DNA of 27,403 nucleotides, taken from positions 1 to 27,403 of the forward strand of contig JBLYYQ010000099.1 in NCBI GenBank assembly GCA_048550035.1. Direction: 5' to 3'. Origin of the DNA: JBLYYQ01 sp048550035. Its GTDB lineage: Bacteria; Nitrospinota_A; UBA7883; JBLYYQ01. Below are positions 23,815-27,403 of this stretch, piece after piece (position 1 is the first letter of the stretch; every line of letters begins with the position of its first letter). Made by a program: the position numbers and the translations under genes. Below the pieces are notes generated by a model. That model worked only from the letters and a program-made list of their open reading frames with translations. It had not been told where the DNA came from and ran no database searches.

Positions 23815-26535
23815 ATGGGAAGCGCCGTCGGAGCCACTATTGCAATACTTCTCTTTTTTGGCGTGCCACTTACAATTCTGATAGTAATGATTCTCAACAT
23901 TAAATCTATTAGATCTAATAGGGATGAGTTACAAAATCTCAAATCTATTATTGACGAATTAGCTAAGACTCTTGAAGAAGAGGGGATCAAACTTCCTGAC
24001 ATATTAAAAGGTGAGGTAGCACCATCTGATCTGACAAGTTCAGCTATAGAAGAGAAGGTAGAACTATCTGACATAGTAAAACCAGCAGAGCCAACCCTCC
24101 ATGATAAAACAGTTGAGCAACCGAAGCGACGAATGTCAGCTCACAAAATATTTCAGTATAAAAAGATAAACTTTGAGCAACAGTTAGGTATCAAGTTCCC
24201 TATCTGGATAGGGGGTATGGCACTTGTCTTGGCTGGATTCTTTCTGGTCAAATATTCTATTGACAATAATCTGCTAAGTCCATCAGTCCGTGTTATATCG
24301 AGTGGAGCTTTTGCCATCTTGCTTCTCTACATTGCAGACATAATACGTAAACAACCAGGCTTTGCTGCTGCTCTTAGAATGGGACAATCACTAGCGGGAG
24401 CTGGGATAGTCATACTTTATATATCAATATTTGCAGCAGCTAATCTATATCATCTCATACCAACTTTAACCGCTCTTATCGCGATGGCGCTTGTAACTGT
24501 GATAGCTGTAATCCTCTCTCTTTACCATGGGATGCCAATTGCCATATTCGGGCTGGTCGGAGGATTTCTTACCCCCTCGTTAATTGGTACTAACTATCCA
24601 GCTACACCGATTCTATTTACCTATCTCTTCTTTGTGTTTGCAGGAGTAATGGTCCTCATCAAACATAAGAACTGGAATTTGCTCTCGATTCCTACTCTAA
24701 TTGGTACATTCGCATGGGTGATCGTCTGGATCTCTTGTAGCTGTTATAGAGTAGAAGATAATTTCTGGGTTGCACTATTCCTTATTGCAACCTCTGCCAC
24801 TCTTTTATTTACTTCGTACGAAGTCCGTAAAGAAAAATCGAAAGATGGATTGAACATATATCAATTGAGTTACATCTTAGATTATACAGGGGTGGCAGCT
24901 GCGATAGTATTGTTCGGAGTTTTGATCTCAACTTCGGAACTTGGCTTAATCGATTTGGGGCTATTTGGGATAATTGCATTAGGAACTATAGCCCTTGCAT
25001 ATTTTAATGAGCGACTCTACGGCTTTTTGCCATGGTTTTCTATGTTAGTTAATTTAGCCACCTTAGCCGCATGGGAGAGTCAGGATTACAATATCTTCGG
25101 ATTAACGGTTATGCTCTTTGGAATCGTCTACATATTAAGTAGCTACCTGATCTTATGGAGTAGCTCTATGGCACTCAGTTGGGGATCGCTCTTAACAGCT
25201 TCTAGCATCGGTTACTACCTGCTTGCATACTACAGACTAGAAAACAGAGAATTCCTTCTTAGCGATATACCACTATTTTGGGGTGCCACTGCACTAATAT
25301 TAAGTGTGATAGCTCTTTATACGTTGCAACAACTCAGAGTCGCTTATGATGCTAAACGAGGTTATAAAGATGAGCTAATCGCACTCTTTGTGATATCTGC
25401 TACAACATTTATCTCGTTGGCGTTGATCATTGAGCTAGAGTATGATTTTTTACCAGTCGCATTTGCAATAGAGCTTTTTATCATTGGGTGGGTTAGTAGT
25501 AAAGTCGATATCAAAGTATTAAAATCTATAGGGACAGCACTTGCCCTGATCTTTGCCATCTTGATGATGCCACAGATACTCTTTTTAATCAGACTTGTAT
25601 TCCATAGCCTGCTGGAGATAGAATTAAATATCATAACAATACCTCCTTCAGTTGAGTGGCCGATCTTCCAGTTAGGATTACCTGCCATTATGTTTATCTT
25701 AGCTAGCTACTACTTTAGAAAATCTGCAGACGGTAAATTAGTTATGGCACTAGAGCTAGGATCGATACTATTAACAACTATTATGAGCTATTATCTTATC
25801 CGCCATATATTTTATGCCGGTGTTGATATACTCTTGGTCCGTGCAACATTTTTTGAGCGTGGACTGACTACTAACATTTACTTTATCTACGGATTATTAT
25901 CGTTTGCTATAGGACGATACTTTAATCGATCAACATTTTCATTAGGAGGTATTGTTCTTGTTTTTGCTGGACTATTTCGAATAGTATATTTTGATATTTT
26001 ATTATACAACCCTCTATTTGTAGATCAAGAAGTCGGGAACTGGCATATCTTAAATAGCCTGCTGCTACCTTTTGGATTACCTTTGATATGGATTCAAATT
26101 GCATGTAAGGAGCTTGTTCACCTAGATAAAAAAGGGTGGATAACATATCTTAAAGCCTATATGTTGATGCTACTATTTATTTTAGTAACCTTAAACATTG
26201 CCCACTTTTTTCGTGGTGACCATTTAAGCGAGATAACTGCTAGTAACGGTGAAATTTATAGCTACTCAATAGCGTGGATACTGATAGGTACCGGACTGCT
26301 AATAGCTGCCATCATCAGACAGGATAGATTTTTACGAGTAGGATCGCTTGCTGTTATGATTATAGCAGTCGGCAAAGTTTTCTTATATGACGCATCAGAA
26401 CTAGAAGGTCTCTACCGTGTCTTTTCATTCTTCGGGTTAGGACTAACCTTATTTGGGCTTAGTTACTTTTATACACGGTTCGTTTTCAAAAATAGCAAGC
26501 TAGGTGGTATCGCAACTATTGCAAAGGATAGTTAG
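23815..26535 (+). CDS. DUF2339 large polytopic membrane protein
   Basis: A 906-residue inner-membrane protein with one N-terminal helix (about 5-27), a coiled-coil and acidic linker (about 28-115), then some two dozen hydrophobic helices to the C-terminus. The segment FEQQLGIKFPIWIGGMALVL and the following FLVKYSIDNNLLSPSVR, together with GLVGGFLTPSLIG, are the family's hallmark. The ending LFGLSYFYTRFVFK is also typical. DUF2339 proteins have no established function; length and topology are normal here. The ribosome binding site is weak (AAGG about 12 bases upstream). It appears to be a single-gene unit. No catalytic residues can be named. Confidence 0.9.
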   Translation: MGSAVGATIAILLFFGVPLTILIVMILNIKSIRSNRDELQNLKSIIDELAKTLEEEGIKLPDILKGEVAPSDLTSSAIEEKVELSDIVKPAEPTLHDKTVEQPKRRMSAHKIFQYKKINFEQQLGIKFPIWIGGMALVLAGFFLVKYSIDNNLLSPSVRVISSGAFAILLLYIADIIRKQPGFAAALRMGQSLAGAGIVILYISIFAAANLYHLIPTLTALIAMALVTVIAVILSLYHGMPIAIFGLVGGFLTPSLIGTNYPATPILFTYLFFVFAGVMVLIKHKNWNLLSIPTLIGTFAWVIVWISCSCYRVEDNFWVALFLIATSATLLFTSYEVRKEKSKDGLNIYQLSYILDYTGVAAAIVLFGVLISTSELGLIDLGLFGIIALGTIALAYFNERLYGFLPWFSMLVNLATLAAWESQDYNIFGLTVMLFGIVYILSSYLILWSSSMALSWGSLLTASSIGYYLLAYYRLENREFLLSDIPLFWGATALILSVIALYTLQQLRVAYDAKRGYKDELIALFVISATTFISLALIIELEYDFLPVAFAIELFIIGWVSSKVDIKVLKSIGTALALIFAILMMPQILFLIRLVFHSLLEIELNIITIPPSVEWPIFQLGLPAIMFILASYYFRKSADGKLVMALELGSILLTTIMSYYLIRHIFYAGVDILLVRATFFERGLTTNIYFIYGLLSFAIGRYFNRSTFSLGGIVLVFAGLFRIVYFDILLYNPLFVDQEVGNWHILNSLLLPFGLPLIWIQIACKELVHLDKKGWITYLKAYMLMLLFILVTLNIAHFFRGDHLSEITASNGEIYSYSIAWILIGTGLLIAAIIRQDRFLRVGSLAVMIIAVGKVFLYDASELEGLYRVFSFFGLGLTLFGLSYFYTRFVFKNSKLGGIATIAKDS

Positions 26536-27280
26536 CATGTAACAAATAGCAATCTTGTTAAAGGAAAAGTAGCGTCTGTGCTTTGGCGATCATATATCAA
26601 TAAAATCAAAAGTATTGTTACTGAATATGTGGATAGTAAGGTAAGGCTTTTCTCGTTTGAAGTGAAAGTGAAATCCTGATACCAGCTGTAGATAGATTAG
26701 CAAAAGAGAACAGATATTTCCTTGCCTACATCTTAGAAGGTCTGGTAGCTACTTAGAAACTAGGAACAGTTCATCGTATAGCTCTAGCGAATCATCGAGT
26801 TTAAACTTGCGAATATTGTATAATCAAAAAGTATATAAATTAGGCTCTCTATCCATTGCTAAAATCAAAATGGCGGTGTGCTATCACAGATACGAAAACC
26901 TATCTCAAAATTTCTTCTTATTCCTAACAAAAACAGCGAAAAATTGAAAATCTACAGCGAAGTTCTTTGTTTATTTCTACAAAACATACGCAACCATTGG
27001 TGTTGATACTTCATACTGCAATGTCTATTAAAAATTAACAGGGAATTATCTAGGAATTCAGTATGCCTGCTCAATTGTTTTGTCCTTTCAAGTAATTGTT
27101 TTATAATGACTTTTCATTCGCTTGGAAACTAATAGGTTTATAAAGCAAAATTAATGGGTTGCAGTAGTCCTGTTTTTACTCTCTCTATCAGCATTAGTAT
27201 AAAGATATTTCACAAGTATCACTACCTTGATTTTGTAGGTTAGAAAATCGGTGGCATTTTAGGAAGTGGGCAGTCCCTAC
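26536..27280. other. 745-base stretch with no recognisable gene
   Basis: Both strands are broken by frequent stop codons, and no frame gives a product I recognise. The longest open stretch continues the DUF2339 frame for 47 codons past its stop codon, without a start codon. A 31-codon fragment around base 26690 (reading IPAVDRLAKENRYFLAYI) and another around base 26840-26945 look vaguely protein-like but match nothing with confidence. The stretch may be non-coding, or a decayed gene or insertion element. No tRNA, terminator or clear promoter is seen. Confidence 0.5.
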
Positions 27281-27403
27281 TCAACACCCTTTGTAGTTCT
27301 TAGCAGCGCATTTACGAGCAAGGTCTTCTGCTTTTTTAACTTGAGATGGGGTCATTCTTTTTTCAATCATATTTTGGTTGACAGCAGCGTCCTTATGCCC
27401 ATC
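27281..27403 (-). CDS. Sel1-repeat protein, C-terminal fragment (continues beyond right edge)
   Basis: The last 40 residues of a protein that enters from the right edge. It begins DGHKDAAVNQNMIEKRMTP and ends KAEDLARKCAAKNYKGC before a TGA stop. A residue pattern of this kind (G-x-KDA..N...I..RMTP.Q...A..LA) is the usual end of Sel1-like tetratricopeptide-type repeat proteins, in which the last repeat is capped by a helix and a KNYKGC-like tail. Such proteins mediate protein-protein contacts and are often secreted or periplasmic; nothing here shows the location. Too little is present to count repeats. Confidence 0.72.
   Translation of the reverse strand, partial: DGHKDAAVNQNMIEKRMTPSQVKKAEDLARKCAAKNYKGC

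Noticed and set aside
26536..26680. The DUF2339 frame stays open for 47 codons after its TAG stop, suggesting readthrough or a truncated C-terminus.
   Set aside because: The protein already ends in the usual DUF2339 pattern, the extra residues resemble nothing, and an open run of this length is not rare by chance.
27241..27280. GGTGGCATTTTAGGAAGTGG resembles the ends of some insertion sequences as I remember them.
   Set aside because: Only one copy is present, there is no matching inverted end and no transposase gene, so an element cannot be supported.

Overview
The window is AT-rich DNA, densely packed with genes, from a Gram-negative bacterium. The two-membrane envelope is inferred from a LolC/E-type permease with a LolD-type ATPase, and from a secreted protein with an outer-membrane-barrel ending. 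Class I lysyl-tRNA synthetase, a cytoplasmic GAF-PAS hybrid histidine kinase, a PATAN (DUF4388) protein, a DHH phosphoesterase and a Cyc2-like haem protein together suggest a deltaproteobacterial-grade lineage. The sequence alone does not fix the phylum. I see no CRISPR array, no intact mobile element and no tRNA or rRNA gene.

Bases 1-9193 are a minus-strand block that probably forms one long transcript with a separate start for clpC. In transcription order it holds a YkgJ-type cysteine-cluster protein, mtaB (tRNA methylthiotransferase), a GlcD-type FAD oxidase, purE, a DHH-family phosphoesterase, a lolC/E permease, a polyprenol/diacylglycerol-kinase-like membrane protein, lolD, and then clpC, which runs off the left edge. 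Genes up to lolD are separated by about 50 bases or less or overlap. A 128-base gap with a palindrome lies in front of clpC.

Bases 9307-15321 hold pcm (plus) with its own terminator, a GAF-GAF-degenerate-GGDEF protein (minus), and a tightly overlapping plus-strand cluster: DUF2065 membrane protein, membrane-anchored alpha/beta hydrolase, LipM/LplA-family protein and class I lysyl-tRNA synthetase. rbfA follows on the minus strand. The stretch between rbfA and the next gene carries a 32-base palindrome with one mismatched pair.

Bases 15544-23590 hold the hybrid kinase (plus), a small mono-haem protein with a predicted outer-membrane barrel (minus), secA (minus), a PATAN-ODP di-iron protein (plus) and a DoxX membrane protein (minus). 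Bases 23815-26535 encode a large polytopic DUF2339 protein. Some 745 bases without a recognisable gene follow, then the C-terminal end of a Sel1-repeat protein that enters from the right edge on the minus strand.

Most of the content is housekeeping (protein secretion, proteolysis, lipoprotein sorting, translation, tRNA modification, purine synthesis) mixed with sensory and redox proteins. The least ordinary items are the Cyc2-like haem-porin candidate, the PATAN-ODP protein with an altered metal motif, the catalytically dead GGDEF protein, and the kinase gene placed between lolC and lolD.
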